Shown in pieces: positions 18,251 to 27,254 of a stretch of DNA of 39,175 bases. Both the position numbers and the translations under genes were made by a program. The stretch covers positions 1 to 39,175 of the forward strand of contig NZ_MRZJ01000015.1 of the NCBI RefSeq assembly GCF_002994445.1, read 5' to 3'. Numbering within the stretch: the first letter of the stretch is position 1; every line of letters begins with the position of its first letter. A model generated the notes under the pieces. It was not told the origin of the DNA. It saw nothing but the letters and a program-made list of their open reading frames with translations, and did not search any database. The DNA comes from Staphylococcus simulans. Lineage in GTDB: Bacteria; Bacillota; Bacilli; Staphylococcales; Staphylococcaceae.

Positions 18251-18285
18251 AAAAATGAAACTATATAGGAAGAAAGGGTGAGCAC

Positions 18286-19506
18286 ATGGCACAGAATGAA
18301 CTCTACCAAAAACATAGATTAAGAGATTCATGGTTGATTGTTTTAGCGATGGTCTTTGTGGCTTCTACTTTGCGTGCACCATTAACGTCAGTAGGTCCGG
18401 TCATTGATCAGATTAAAGATGCACTTTCAATCAACAATAGTGTGGCAGGGATTCTGACTACAATTCCTTTATTAATCTTCGGGATTGTGTCTCCTTTTGT
18501 ATCAAAAGTATCATCACGCTTAACAATGTCTAAGACAGTATTCTTTTCTACAATTGTCGTTATTCTCGCTTTAATTATACGTGTGTCAGGAGGCTTTCCG
18601 ATATTCATCCTAGGGACAATTTTACTAGGTGTCGGTATTGCATTCGGCAATGTTGTATTACCAAGTTACGTTAAATGGAAATTCCCGCTTCAAATCGGCT
18701 TAATGACTGGTTTATACAGCGGTACAATGAACTTTACAGCCGGCTTAGGCGGCGGACTCAGCTTCCCCTTATCACAAGTGGGTACATATCGTTTATCACT
18801 CGCATTTTGGTTAATCTTTGCGGCGATTGCGATTGTGCTATGGATTCCGCAAATGCTTTCAGGCACTAAACAAGAGAAAGCCATGCTGGCAGAAGCTGCA
18901 CAAGCAGAACGCAAGAAATTTAAAATCAGCCGTTCTAAACTCGCTTGGACAGTCGCATTGATGATGGGCTTCCAATCTATGATTTTCTACACAGTTGTCG
19001 CATGGGTACCTTCTATTTTAGTAGATAGAGGCGTAGATCAATCTACTGCAGGCTACTTGTTGATGTTAAACCAATTCGCACAAGTACCTATGACCTTTAT
19101 CTTCCCGATTTTAGCGTCACGTATGAAGAACCAAAAATTATTAGTGACAATCGTTTCCGCATTCTTTGTGGTCGGATTTGCACTCTTCTTCTCACAATCC
19201 TTTACATTACTGATTATCGGTATGATTTTAGCAGGTTTCGGTATGGGATCAGGATTTAGTTTATGTATGACATTCTTCTCTATTCGTGCACGTACAAGCG
19301 ACGGCAGTATTGCCTTATCAGGCTTCGGCCAATCTATCGGTTACTTTGTCGCAGCTGTTGGTCCGTTCTTAATCGGATTCTTGCATGATGCGACAGGCAG
19401 CTGGCTATCAGGTATTATTTCACTTGTTGTAATGGGCATCTTATTCTATGTGTTTGCGATGTTATCTTCAGCTGGTGAAGTAGAAGATGAATTAACTGCT
19501 AAGTAA
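18286..19506 (+). CDS. MFS transporter, CynX/NimT family
   Basis: A 406-residue protein with 12 hydrophobic segments and the CynX/NimT-family start (VFVASTLRAPLTSVGPVIDQI, then GILTTIPLLIFGIVSPFVSK). Family members move small organic anions or drugs such as cyanate and nitroimidazole. It lies 163 bases downstream of the carbamate kinase on the same strand and ends at its own strong terminator. The neighbouring pathway produces oxamate, a dead-end anion in known enzymology, so export of oxamate (or uptake or release of a ureide acid) is my inference. AAAGGGTG precedes the ATG. Confidence 0.85.
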   Translation: MAQNELYQKHRLRDSWLIVLAMVFVASTLRAPLTSVGPVIDQIKDALSINNSVAGILTTIPLLIFGIVSPFVSKVSSRLTMSKTVFFSTIVVILALIIRVSGGFPIFILGTILLGVGIAFGNVVLPSYVKWKFPLQIGLMTGLYSGTMNFTAGLGGGLSFPLSQVGTYRLSLAFWLIFAAIAIVLWIPQMLSGTKQEKAMLAEAAQAERKKFKISRSKLAWTVALMMGFQSMIFYTVVAWVPSILVDRGVDQSTAGYLLMLNQFAQVPMTFIFPILASRMKNQKLLVTIVSAFFVVGFALFFSQSFTLLIIGMILAGFGMGSGFSLCMTFFSIRARTSDGSIALSGFGQSIGYFVAAVGPFLIGFLHDATGSWLSGIISLVVMGILFYVFAMLSSAGEVEDELTAK

Positions 19507-19547
19507 AGAAGTAACTCATTATTTTAATAACTAGATATAAGTGAAAG

Positions 19548-19585
19548 AGAAGCGGTAAAATCGAACAAAGTATTTTACCGCTTCT
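19548..19585 (+). terminator. Intrinsic terminator after the CynX-type transporter
   Basis: Fourteen-base perfect stem AGAAGCGGTAAAAT (19548-19561) with ATTTTACCGCTTCT (19572-19585), a 10-base loop and a following T run. It closes the allantoin island. Confidence 0.92.
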
Positions 19586-19665
19586 TTTTCATCGTTTTTC
19601 ATAAGAATAGCACTTTCTAATACACTCTTTTATAATAAAGACATCAATTGATAAAGGTGGATGAC

Positions 19666-20043
19666 ATGGAGAATTTTAATGAATATTTAAACCAAATAGA
19701 AGATCCGAAACAAAAAGAAATCATGACGACAGTCTTTAACTTTGTGGATGAAAACTTTCCAGATTTAGAGAAAGTGATTAAATGGAATCAGCCGATGTAT
19801 ACACATCACGGTACTTATATTATCGGTTTCAGCCGAGCAAAAGCACACTTTTCAATTAACCCTGAAGCAGCAGGTATGAAACCATTTATTGAACGTTTTG
19901 ACCAAAACGGTTATACGTATACTGAAAATCTGTTTCGTATTAAATGGACACAAGATACCGATTTTGACTTGTTGAAAGATATGATTCAATACAATTTAGA
20001 AGATAAAGCTGAGATTACTACTTTTTGGCGTCATTATAAATAA
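19666..20043 (+). CDS. DUF1801 (YdhG/Fra-like) small protein
   Basis: A 125-residue soluble protein with the DUF1801 pattern: VIKWNQPMYTHHGTYIIGFSRAKAHFSI, then FRIKWTQD. One B. subtilis member (YdhG, Fra) has been described as a frataxin-like iron chaperone; most members remain uncharacterised. I chose the ATG at 19666, because AAGGTGG at 19654-19660 is well placed for it; an in-frame TTG at 19648 lacks a ribosome site. A TATAAT at 19631-19636 is a likely -10. It lies between two terminated units and 20 bases before the AraC-type gene, so the two may be co-transcribed. Confidence 0.75.
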   Translation: MENFNEYLNQIEDPKQKEIMTTVFNFVDENFPDLEKVIKWNQPMYTHHGTYIIGFSRAKAHFSINPEAAGMKPFIERFDQNGYTYTENLFRIKWTQDTDFDLLKDMIQYNLEDKAEITTFWRHYK

Positions 20044-20063
20044 ATAAGACAGAGGGTGTGTGG

Positions 20064-21278
20064 ATGGAAGATAAAACGATAGAAATGCTGAAAACACATG
20101 CAATCTATTTATTAGGGTTAGATATGAAGGTGTTTGATATTCAAAAGGTGGAGCAGATTATCAAAGAAATCAAAACACCTTTTATGAATCATGAAAATAA
20201 GCATCTCAAAAAAGCATTAAAGCAGTATATTCAAGAAATGAGCAGTCAGCACATTTACTTTTATACGAATGCCTTTAATGTACATTATTATATTTTTAAA
20301 TATAGAAAACAAAATAAACTTATTACTATAGGTCCGTTTTTAAATGAGCGGCCCACCGAGCGGCAAAGCCATGAGATGCTTCAAGAAGCAGGTATTACCA
20401 TTTCTAAAATGCCAGTGCTAAAGCAATATTTGCTCAGCATACCTGTGTGCAACCGCAGAGATGCATTAAAAATGACACGTCTTGCGGTCCGTTTTATTAA
20501 AAATCGTGATGTTACTTATGAAGTGATTCCGTTTACGTTGCAGCTGCATACAAAAGAAATGGGTTATACCGCAACGAAAGATCAATATCAATTTGCGCTA
20601 AGCGAGCTTGAAGAACGTTATAAAGTTGAAAATCAATTAATCACAGCGATTGAAAATGGTGATGCAGAGGGTGCGTTTAATTGTTTTATTCAACTTTCAA
20701 GCGCAGTATCAGGTTTACGTCGTGCAAATGATTATGCGATGAATGAAAAGTATAAGGCGTATATTTTAAATACATTAGGACGTAAAGCAATAGAAAAAGC
20801 CGGTGCGAATCTGCTTGTGGTGGACCAAGTATCGAAAAAGTACGCTGCTGAAATAGATGGTGTATTAAACATGCAAGAGCTGCATGATGTAATGCATTCA
20901 CAAATTATCGAGTACACTGAAATTGCACAAAAGGTAAAACAATATGAGCATACACCTAAAGTTAATAAGGTATTGCAATATATTGATTTGAATTTAGATC
21001 AACCATTGACACTTCAATGCTTGGCAGAGATGGTAGAATTGTCGCCTGCCTACTTATCGAGAGTCTTCAGCGATGAACTCGGTGTTACATTATCCCAATA
21101 CATTATCAAAGTACGCATAAAAGTTGGGCGGGACTTATTAGTACGTACAAAAATGTCTGTCGCAGACATTGCGAAATATGTGGGCTTTAAAGATCAAAGT
21201 TATTTTACACAACGGTTTAAAGAAGTCTATGGCATGTCTCCGTTAAAATATCGAAAAAACAATGTTTATACAAAATAA
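20064..21278 (+). CDS. AraC-family transcriptional regulator
   Basis: A 404-residue regulator. The last 100 residues are a double helix-turn-helix of the AraC type (KVLQYIDLNLDQPLTLQCLA, LSPAYLSRVF, then MSVADIAKYVGFKDQSYFTQRFK). The N-terminal 290 residues are not a simple cupin: they have an ITIGPFLNERP segment, seen in some Firmicute sensor-type AraC proteins, and probably bind an inducer or partner. It lies immediately upstream of the glucuronide operon on the same strand and no other regulator is near, so it likely controls that operon. The ATG at 20064 with AGAGGG is preferred over a GTG at 20058. A cre starts directly after its stop. Confidence 0.85.
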   Translation: MEDKTIEMLKTHAIYLLGLDMKVFDIQKVEQIIKEIKTPFMNHENKHLKKALKQYIQEMSSQHIYFYTNAFNVHYYIFKYRKQNKLITIGPFLNERPTERQSHEMLQEAGITISKMPVLKQYLLSIPVCNRRDALKMTRLAVRFIKNRDVTYEVIPFTLQLHTKEMGYTATKDQYQFALSELEERYKVENQLITAIENGDAEGAFNCFIQLSSAVSGLRRANDYAMNEKYKAYILNTLGRKAIEKAGANLLVVDQVSKKYAAEIDGVLNMQELHDVMHSQIIEYTEIAQKVKQYEHTPKVNKVLQYIDLNLDQPLTLQCLAEMVELSPAYLSRVFSDELGVTLSQYIIKVRIKVGRDLLVRTKMSVADIAKYVGFKDQSYFTQRFKEVYGMSPLKYRKNNVYTK

Positions 21279-21292
21279 TGTAATCGGTTACA
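21279..21292. promoter_or_regulatory. Catabolite response element (cre) for CcpA
   Basis: TGTAATCGGTTACA fits the cre consensus TGWAANCGNTNWCA at every position and is nearly palindromic. It begins at the base after the AraC stop codon and about 400 bases upstream of kdgA. It implies glucose repression of the leader and operon, or a roadblock at the end of the regulator gene. Confidence 0.75.
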
Positions 21293-21323
21293 TTTGCTAT
21301 GTCTTTATTGTATCTAAATTCAT

Positions 21324-21340
21324 AAACATTAACAATGTTT
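21324..21340. promoter_or_regulatory. Operator-like inverted repeat
   Basis: AAACATT (21324-21330) and AATGTTT (21334-21340) form a perfect 7-base dyad with a 3-base gap, just downstream of the cre. It is a plausible site for the AraC regulator or another repressor of hexuronate genes; the protein is not identified. Confidence 0.35.
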
Positions 21341-21519
21341 CATAGTATTAACTTATCAGAAATCTCAAAAAATAGAAGAAAAGAGTAAAGCGTAACATAA
21401 AAAGGTAAAGATATTTATAAAAACAGACCGAATTTTAAGGTTAAAAAACAAGAATACTAAGCTGAAATAGTGAGTGGAATTTTGGCTTAAAATTTTAAAA
21501 AATAACAGAATTATTGCTT

Positions 21520-21568
21520 AAGAACACTTTTATATCAAGGGTTTAACCTAGATGTCGAAAGTGTTCTT
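21520..21568 (+). terminator. Intrinsic terminator inside the leader
   Basis: Eleven-base perfect stem AAGAACACTTT (21520-21530) with AAAGTGTTCTT (21558-21568), then a T run. The 27-base loop is unusually large and holds GGTTTAACC, a second small hairpin. It may end the AraC transcript or act as an attenuator. Confidence 0.8.
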
Positions 21569-21615
21569 TTTTATTTTGAATTAAGGTAAAAATCTAGTGG
21601 GAATTGGAGGTTTAA

Positions 21616-21644
21616 TTGACGATTGTTATAAAACATTTTACTTT
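21616..21644 (+). promoter_or_regulatory. Likely proximal promoter of the glucuronide operon
   Basis: TTGACG (21616-21621), a 17-base spacer and TACTTT (21639-21644), about 50 bases before kdgA. Good -35, weak -10, as expected for a regulated promoter. It lies after the leader terminator. Confidence 0.5.
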
Positions 21645-21693
21645 AGTGGTGAGCTAGCTAGTTGAAAAAAGAAAATTTGAGGGAGGATTAAAA

Positions 21694-22338
21694 ATGCATA
21701 AATATACAATATTGGAACAGTTGCACAACAATTATCTGGTAGCTGTTGTAAGAGGAAAGTCACAAGAAGATGCACACAATATGATTGATCAAATTATCAA
21801 GGGCGGAATCAAAAATATTGAAGTTACATTCACTACACCAGGTGCTGAACATGTGATTAAAGACTTACAAGCATATGCAGATGAAAATGTTGTCGTGGGT
21901 GCTGGGACAGTGTTAGATGCACATACAGCACGTATTGCAATTTTAAACGGCGCAAAATACATCGTCAGTCCGAATTTTGATGGAGACATTGCAGAGTTGT
22001 GCAACTTGTATTCAATTCCTTATTTACCTGGCTGCGGTTCAGTTACTGAGATTACTGACGCATTAAAATCAGGCGTTGATTTAGTCAAAGTCTTTCCGGG
22101 TGATGTCTTGGGTGCTGGCTTTATCAAAGCGGTACACGGACCGATTCCTAATGTTGCGATGATGCCTTCAGGCGGCGTATCTATTGATAATATGGACGAA
22201 TGGTATCAAAAAGGTGCGTTTGCAATTGGTATCGGCGGCGGTTTGACGAAAGGTGCCAAAGACGGCAAGGACTCGATTATATATGAAAATACTAAGCAAT
22301 TCACAGAACGATTTGAAAGTATCAGAGGTGGTCGTTAA
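21694..22338 (+). CDS. kdgA: 2-keto-3-deoxy-6-phosphogluconate aldolase
   Basis: A 214-residue class I aldolase (Eda/KdgA) that cleaves KDPG to pyruvate and glyceraldehyde-3-phosphate. The Schiff-base lysine is K132 in LVKVFPGD, with the catalytic Glu in IEVTFTTPGAE and the phosphate loop MMPSGGV near the end. AGGGAGG lies before the ATG. First gene of the operon; its TAA overlaps the kdgK ATG by one base. It performs the last step of the route although it is first in order. Confidence 0.95.
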   Translation: MHKYTILEQLHNNYLVAVVRGKSQEDAHNMIDQIIKGGIKNIEVTFTTPGAEHVIKDLQAYADENVVVGAGTVLDAHTARIAILNGAKYIVSPNFDGDIAELCNLYSIPYLPGCGSVTEITDALKSGVDLVKVFPGDVLGAGFIKAVHGPIPNVAMMPSGGVSIDNMDEWYQKGAFAIGIGGGLTKGAKDGKDSIIYENTKQFTERFESIRGGR

Positions 22339-23351
22339 TGACAAAACGTTTTATAACATTAGGTGAAATTATGATGCGCCTGACACCTCCGAATCATCAT
22401 ACTATCGCACAAACTACTTCATTTGATGCAGTGTATGGCGGTGCAGAGACGAATGTAGCAATCGGGTTGGCCGCATTCGGTGTACCGGTTCAAGTGATGA
22501 CGGGGTTGCCGAAGAATGATTTAGGCAAAGCAGTAAAACGTACTTTAAAACAATATGATGCAGGCACTGATTTTATCGTTGAAAGAGAAGGAAGATTAGG
22601 TGTTTATTATTTAGAAAAAGGGTTTGCTTATCGACCTTCTAAAGTGATTTATGATCGTAGCAACTCTGTGTTTTCAAAGTTGGATTTAAACGATGTTGAC
22701 TTTGAAGCAGCTTTTAAAGACCAATCATGGTTCCATTTTTCAGGAATTACACCTGCTTTAAATGAACAGATGTTTGAAGTGACTTTAGAAGCGGTGAAAG
22801 CTGCAAAATCACAAGGCTTATTTGTAAGTTGTGATTTAAATTATCGTGCAGCGTTATGGTCATTTGAAACAGCGCGCAAGTACATGTCAAAATTATTACC
22901 TTATGTAGATTTGGTGTTTGGTTATGAACCGTTAGCATTGCCAAGTGAAGACGGTACTGATAAAAAAGACGGTCTAGACAGATTAGCATCTATTGACACA
23001 CTTAAACCATACTTAGCAGAAATACATGAACGCTACGACATAGAGTATATTGCATTCACACAAAGAAAAAATTTTACCAACTCAAGAAACCGCTTACAAG
23101 GATTTGTTTCGCATCGTAATAACATTGTACAAACAACACAATTTGAGACAGACATTTTAGACAGAGTAGGGACAGGAGATGCATTCAGCACTGGGATTAT
23201 ATACGGATTAATGGAAAATTGGGAGTTGAAAGAAACAGTACAATTTGCGATCAACAACATGTTGTATAAACACGCTGTCAACGGCGATTATCATACTGCA
23301 GATATCCAAACGATTTTCCATATTACAGACTCAGCGGATATTAAACGCTAG
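22338..23351 (+). CDS. kdgK: 2-keto-3-deoxygluconate kinase
   Basis: A 337-residue PfkB-family sugar kinase with the substrate motif YGGAETNVAIGLA and the ATP/anion-hole motif DRVGTGDAFSTG near residue 275. It phosphorylates KDG to KDPG for the aldolase upstream. It is translationally coupled to kdgA (TAATG). The following symporter gene starts 17 bases after its stop. No missing key residue was seen. Confidence 0.94.
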   Translation: MTKRFITLGEIMMRLTPPNHHTIAQTTSFDAVYGGAETNVAIGLAAFGVPVQVMTGLPKNDLGKAVKRTLKQYDAGTDFIVEREGRLGVYYLEKGFAYRPSKVIYDRSNSVFSKLDLNDVDFEAAFKDQSWFHFSGITPALNEQMFEVTLEAVKAAKSQGLFVSCDLNYRAALWSFETARKYMSKLLPYVDLVFGYEPLALPSEDGTDKKDGLDRLASIDTLKPYLAEIHERYDIEYIAFTQRKNFTNSRNRLQGFVSHRNNIVQTTQFETDILDRVGTGDAFSTGIIYGLMENWELKETVQFAINNMLYKHAVNGDYHTADIQTIFHITDSADIKR

Positions 23352-23368
23352 GAAAAGAGGTCGTGCTT

Positions 23369-24769
23369 ATGGAAACGATGACAAAAAAAGAAAATACAAA
23401 AATTGAAACTTTTAAAGCTATAGAAAAACCGAAACTTTCGCTAAAAGAAAAAGTTTCGTATGGATTTGGCGACTTAGGAAACGGCATGATGTTCGACTTA
23501 GGACAAATTTATTTATTAAAATTCTATACCGATATTTTAGGCATTTCAGCAACGTATGCCGGACTTGTCTTTTTAATCTCAAAGATATTCGATGCATTTG
23601 TGGATACAGGTGTCGGGTCATATGTGGATTCTCGTAAAAATATCGGACCGCGCGGGAAGTTCCGTCCATTTATTTTATTCGGTACATTACCGCTTGCGTT
23701 GATGACGATATTAACGTTTATTACACCTAACTTTGATTATACCGGTAAAGTCATTTGGGCTTTTGCGACATACATGATTTTCAGTATGGCCTATTCAATT
23801 GTGAACATTCCATACGGTTCACTTTCAGCATCTATGACAGTTAACTCAGATGATAGAACTCAATTATCAGTATTTAGAAATATGGGATCACAAGCTGCAC
23901 TTTTCATCACAGGTATTATTGTATTCCCGATGGTGACGCACTTTCCAAATGAAGCGGTCGGTTTCCCAGTTGTAGTCGGTGTTTTAGCGGCTATCGGTGT
24001 GATTTTCCATTTGATTTGTTACAAAGGAGTTAAAGAACGTTTTACAGTTGAAGCGCCAGATACTAAAGGGCAAAGCAGGATTGCATTCAAGAATTTATTG
24101 AAAAACGGACCATTTGCGATACTTGCGTTTTATACCTTATTAACGATAACAGCAATGTTCTTGAAACAAGCTTCGCAGCTTTATTACTTCCAGTATGTAT
24201 TAGGAGAAGTCAACTTAGTAGGGATAGTCAGTGCCTTAAACTTTGCGATGTTATTCCCAGCATTGTATTTGACAACAAAATTAAGTAAAAAGTTCGGCAA
24301 GAAAGCAACCGCTATTATCGGAGTATCCGGGTTTATCATATTTGAATTCTTAAACTACTTTTTCTTTGGAGATAACGTAATTTCGTTCTTGATCGTTGGA
24401 ACAATCAGTATGTTCTTCCTAGTGATTCCAAACACCGTGACATGGGCATTTATTGCGGATGTGGTTGAATATGGACAATGGAAATCAGGCGTCAGAACGG
24501 AAGGGATTATTTACTCAAGTTATAGTTTCACACGTAAATTATCACAAGCCTTAGCTGGATTTATTCCAGGTGTTGCGTTAACAATTATCGGTTATCAGCC
24601 GAATGTTGAGCAAACTGCAGACACGTTGCAAGGGCTTCATCTGATTTACTTTGTAATTCCAGCTGTTATCAGTTTGATCGCAGTCATTGTATTTGGAATA
24701 TTCTACAAATTAACAGATAAACGACATAAACAAATTGTTCAAGAGCTTGCATTGCGAGAAGAAATATAA
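23369..24769 (+). CDS. GPH-family glycoside/hexuronide:cation symporter (UidB-like)
   Basis: A 466-residue membrane protein with about 12 hydrophobic segments and the glycoside-pentoside-hexuronide family start (KEKVSYGFGDLGNGMMFDLG), plus the GPRGKFRPFILFG loop. It resembles E. coli UidB and B. subtilis YjmB. In this operon, with uidA as the last gene, it most likely imports glucuronides and free glucuronate with a cation. I chose the ATG at 23369 (AAGAGG 8 bases before) over a GTG at 23363. Its N-terminal 25 residues are charged and cytoplasmic. Exact substrate range inferred from context. Confidence 0.9.
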   Translation: METMTKKENTKIETFKAIEKPKLSLKEKVSYGFGDLGNGMMFDLGQIYLLKFYTDILGISATYAGLVFLISKIFDAFVDTGVGSYVDSRKNIGPRGKFRPFILFGTLPLALMTILTFITPNFDYTGKVIWAFATYMIFSMAYSIVNIPYGSLSASMTVNSDDRTQLSVFRNMGSQAALFITGIIVFPMVTHFPNEAVGFPVVVGVLAAIGVIFHLICYKGVKERFTVEAPDTKGQSRIAFKNLLKNGPFAILAFYTLLTITAMFLKQASQLYYFQYVLGEVNLVGIVSALNFAMLFPALYLTTKLSKKFGKKATAIIGVSGFIIFEFLNYFFFGDNVISFLIVGTISMFFLVIPNTVTWAFIADVVEYGQWKSGVRTEGIIYSSYSFTRKLSQALAGFIPGVALTIIGYQPNVEQTADTLQGLHLIYFVIPAVISLIAVIVFGIFYKLTDKRHKQIVQELALREEI

Positions 24770-24785
24770 AAGGAGCATTCAGATT

Positions 24786-26201
24786 ATGGCATTTATAAAC
24801 GAAAAATTTATGTTGAATAATGATAAAGCAGTTGAATTATATGAAAACTACGCAAAAGACATGCCGATTTATGATTACCATTGCCATTTAGATCCAAAAC
24901 AAATCAGTGATAATCATCACTTTGATAACATTACTGATTTATGGCTGAGCGGTGATCATTATAAATGGAGAGTGATGCGTGCACAAGGTATTGAAGAGTA
25001 TTACATTACTGGAGATGCTGATAAGAAAGAGAAGTTTATCAAATGGGCTTCAGCACTTCAAAACGCTGTAGGCAATCCTGTTTATCACTGGTCGCAATTA
25101 GAATTGGCAATGTACTTCGGTGTATATGATTTATTGACAGAAGACAATGCGGAAGAGATTTATGAACGTGTCAACCAATATTTAAAAGACCATCATGTTA
25201 CAACACAATCATTAATTAAATCATCGAATGTAAATATTATCTGTACAACAGATAATCCAACTGATGATCTGCATTACCATGATGAAATTAAAGCACAATC
25301 AGACTTTAAAACAGCAGTATTGCCAGCATTCAGACCAGATGCCGCATTTAAAATCGGCACAGAAGATTTCTTAGAATTTATTGCTGCACTGGAAAAAGTG
25401 ACACAACCGATTCAGTCTGTACCTGACTTCATTGAAAGTTTAGAACAACGTATCGACTACTTCCATAGTAAAGGTGGACGTCTTGCTGACCATGGTTTAG
25501 AACGTATCGATTATGAAGATTACACTTTCGAAGATATTACTGCTTCGTTTGAAAAAGCTTTAGCACGTAAGACATTAACACCAATCGAAAAAGCACAATT
25601 TATTACATTCGTTTTAAATGAATTAAGCAAAACTTATTCTAAAAAAGGATGGACAATGCAAATTCATTTCGGTGCAATTCGTAATAATAATACATTAGCT
25701 TATGAGAAATTAGGACCTGATACAGGGTTTGACTCAATCAATGATCAAACTAATTTAGCTTATAACTTAAATCATTTATTAGACATGATGGAAAGAGAAG
25801 GCCACTTGCCTAAAACGATTTTATATAACTTGAACCCGACATACAACGATGTGGTTGGTTCGACTATTGCGAACTTCCAAACAGAACCAGGTATTGTAAG
25901 CAAGGTACAGCATGGTGCCGGTTGGTGGTTCAACGATACAAAACGCGGTATGCTGCGACAAATGTCATCACTTGCAGACCAAGGCATGCTCATGCATTTT
26001 GTCGGTATGCTGACAGATTCAAGAAGCTTTATTTCTTATGCAAGACATGAATATTTCAGACGCATTTTATGTACGTACATTGGAGAAATGGTTGAAAATG
26101 GAGAAATTCCAGACGATGCACAATTGTTAGAGAAATTAATTAAAGGTATTTGTTATAACAATGCTTATCATTACTTCGGATTAATTAAGGAGGAAGAATA
26201 A
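24786..26201 (+). CDS. uxaC: Glucuronate isomerase
   Basis: A 471-residue UxaC (amidohydrolase-fold uronate isomerase), almost the length of the E. coli enzyme. Visible segments: [17 protein letters not shown] (metal His pair), [35 protein letters not shown] and [19 protein letters not shown]. It converts D-glucuronate to D-fructuronate (or galacturonate to tagaturonate). The ATG at 24786 follows AAGGAG; an upstream in-frame extension overlaps the symporter and is not credible. Only 2 bases separate it from uxuA. Confidence 0.96.
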   Translation: MAFINEKFMLNNDKAVELYENYAKDMPIYDYHCHLDPKQISDNHHFDNITDLWLSGDHYKWRVMRAQGIEEYYITGDADKKEKFIKWASALQNAVGNPVYHWSQLELAMYFGVYDLLTEDNAEEIYERVNQYLKDHHVTTQSLIKSSNVNIICTTDNPTDDLHYHDEIKAQSDFKTAVLPAFRPDAAFKIGTEDFLEFIAALEKVTQPIQSVPDFIESLEQRIDYFHSKGGRLADHGLERIDYEDYTFEDITASFEKALARKTLTPIEKAQFITFVLNELSKTYSKKGWTMQIHFGAIRNNNTLAYEKLGPDTGFDSINDQTNLAYNLNHLLDMMEREGHLPKTILYNLNPTYNDVVGSTIANFQTEPGIVSKVQHGAGWWFNDTKRGMLRQMSSLADQGMLMHFVGMLTDSRSFISYARHEYFRRILCTYIGEMVENGEIPDDAQLLEKLIKGICYNNAYHYFGLIKEEE

Positions 26202-26203
26202 TT

Positions 26204-27250
26204 ATGAAAATGACATTCCGCTGGTACGGAAAAGAAGACCCGATCAGTTTAGAATATATTCGCCAAATTCCTGGTATGAAAGGGATTGTCAGTGCGATAT
26301 ACGATATCCCGGTTGGAGAGGTTTGGCCGTTAGATAAAATCGAAGCATTAAAGCAAGAAATTGAAGCAGCAGGCTTAGAACTATCAGTTATTGAAAGTGT
26401 GCCTGTACATGAAGATATTAAACTAGGTCGCCCTACACGTGACAAATACATTGAAAATTATCAGCAGACATTGCGTAATTTAAGCAAAGCAGGCATCAAT
26501 GTGGTGTGTTATAACTTTATGCCAGTGTTTGACTGGACACGATCTGATTTAGAGTATCGTTTAGATGATGGTTCAACAGCATTAATTTATAACGAAGACC
26601 ATATTAAAAAGATGGACCCATTGAGCGGTGAACTTTCATTGCCTGGTTGGGATTCAAGCTATACAAAAGATGACTTAGCGGATTTATTCAAAGCGTATGA
26701 GTCTGTGGATGAAGAAAAATTGTGGGAGAACCTAGGCTACTTCATTAATAAAGTAATTCCGGTTGCTGAAGAAGAAGATGTATTAATGGCAATCCATCCG
26801 GATGATCCGCCATGGAATATTTTCGGCTTGCCGCGTATCATCACAAATAAAGAAAACTTAGAACGCTTTATTAACTTATACGATTCAAAATCAAACGGAT
26901 TAACAATGTGTTCAGGATCATTAGGATGTGATAAGAATAATGATTTCCCTGAGATGTTGCGCTACTTTGGAAAAAAAGACCGCGTACATTTTGTACACGC
27001 GCGTAATATCAAACATACAGGCACACATTCATTCGAAGAATCTGCGCACTTATCTGAAAAGGGTTCGTTAGATATGTACGAAATCATTAAAGCGTTGCAT
27101 GATTTCGGTTATGAAGGACCGATTCGTCCAGACCATGGCCGCATGATTTGGGGCGAAACAGGCAAACCGGGATATGGTTTATACGATAGAGCATTAGGCG
27201 CAACTTATTTAAACGGCTTGTATGAAGCTGTAAGCAAAAACAAGGAGTGA
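26204..27250 (+). CDS. uxuA: D-mannonate dehydratase
   Basis: A 348-residue TIM-barrel enzyme that dehydrates mannonate to 2-keto-3-deoxygluconate. The start [20 protein letters not shown] and the metal/active-site stretches [29 protein letters not shown] and [11 protein letters not shown] are typical of UxuA. AAGGAGGAA within the uxaC end serves it. It acts after the SDR reductase encoded next in the operon. Confidence 0.96.
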   Translation: MKMTFRWYGKEDPISLEYIRQIPGMKGIVSAIYDIPVGEVWPLDKIEALKQEIEAAGLELSVIESVPVHEDIKLGRPTRDKYIENYQQTLRNLSKAGINVVCYNFMPVFDWTRSDLEYRLDDGSTALIYNEDHIKKMDPLSGELSLPGWDSSYTKDDLADLFKAYESVDEEKLWENLGYFINKVIPVAEEEDVLMAIHPDDPPWNIFGLPRIITNKENLERFINLYDSKSNGLTMCSGSLGCDKNNDFPEMLRYFGKKDRVHFVHARNIKHTGTHSFEESAHLSEKGSLDMYEIIKALHDFGYEGPIRPDHGRMIWGETGKPGYGLYDRALGATYLNGLYEAVSKNKE

Positions 27251-27254
27251 CAAT

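Larger units (their letters stand above)
21279..21693 (+). other. 415-base non-coding leader upstream of the glucuronide operon
   Basis: This gap contains no credible gene. In order it holds the cre, a 7-base dyad, an A-rich stretch, the palindrome TTAAAATTTTAA near 21490, an intrinsic terminator at 21520-21568, a second promoter near 21616-21644 and the kdgA ribosome site GGGAGG. The layout suits either a small RNA ending at 21570 or an attenuated leader followed by an internal promoter. Confidence 0.6.

Noticed and set aside
21613..21654. Tiny TTG-initiated frame with GGAGG upstream in the kdgA leader, as a leader peptide
   Set aside because: It overlaps the -35 of the proximal promoter, would be made only from upstream transcripts, and its short sequence has no attenuation features such as repeated codons.
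24735..24785. N-terminal extension of UxaC by 17 residues
   Set aside because: It overlaps the symporter end and lacks a ribosome site; the ATG at 24786 with AAGGAG matches the family start.
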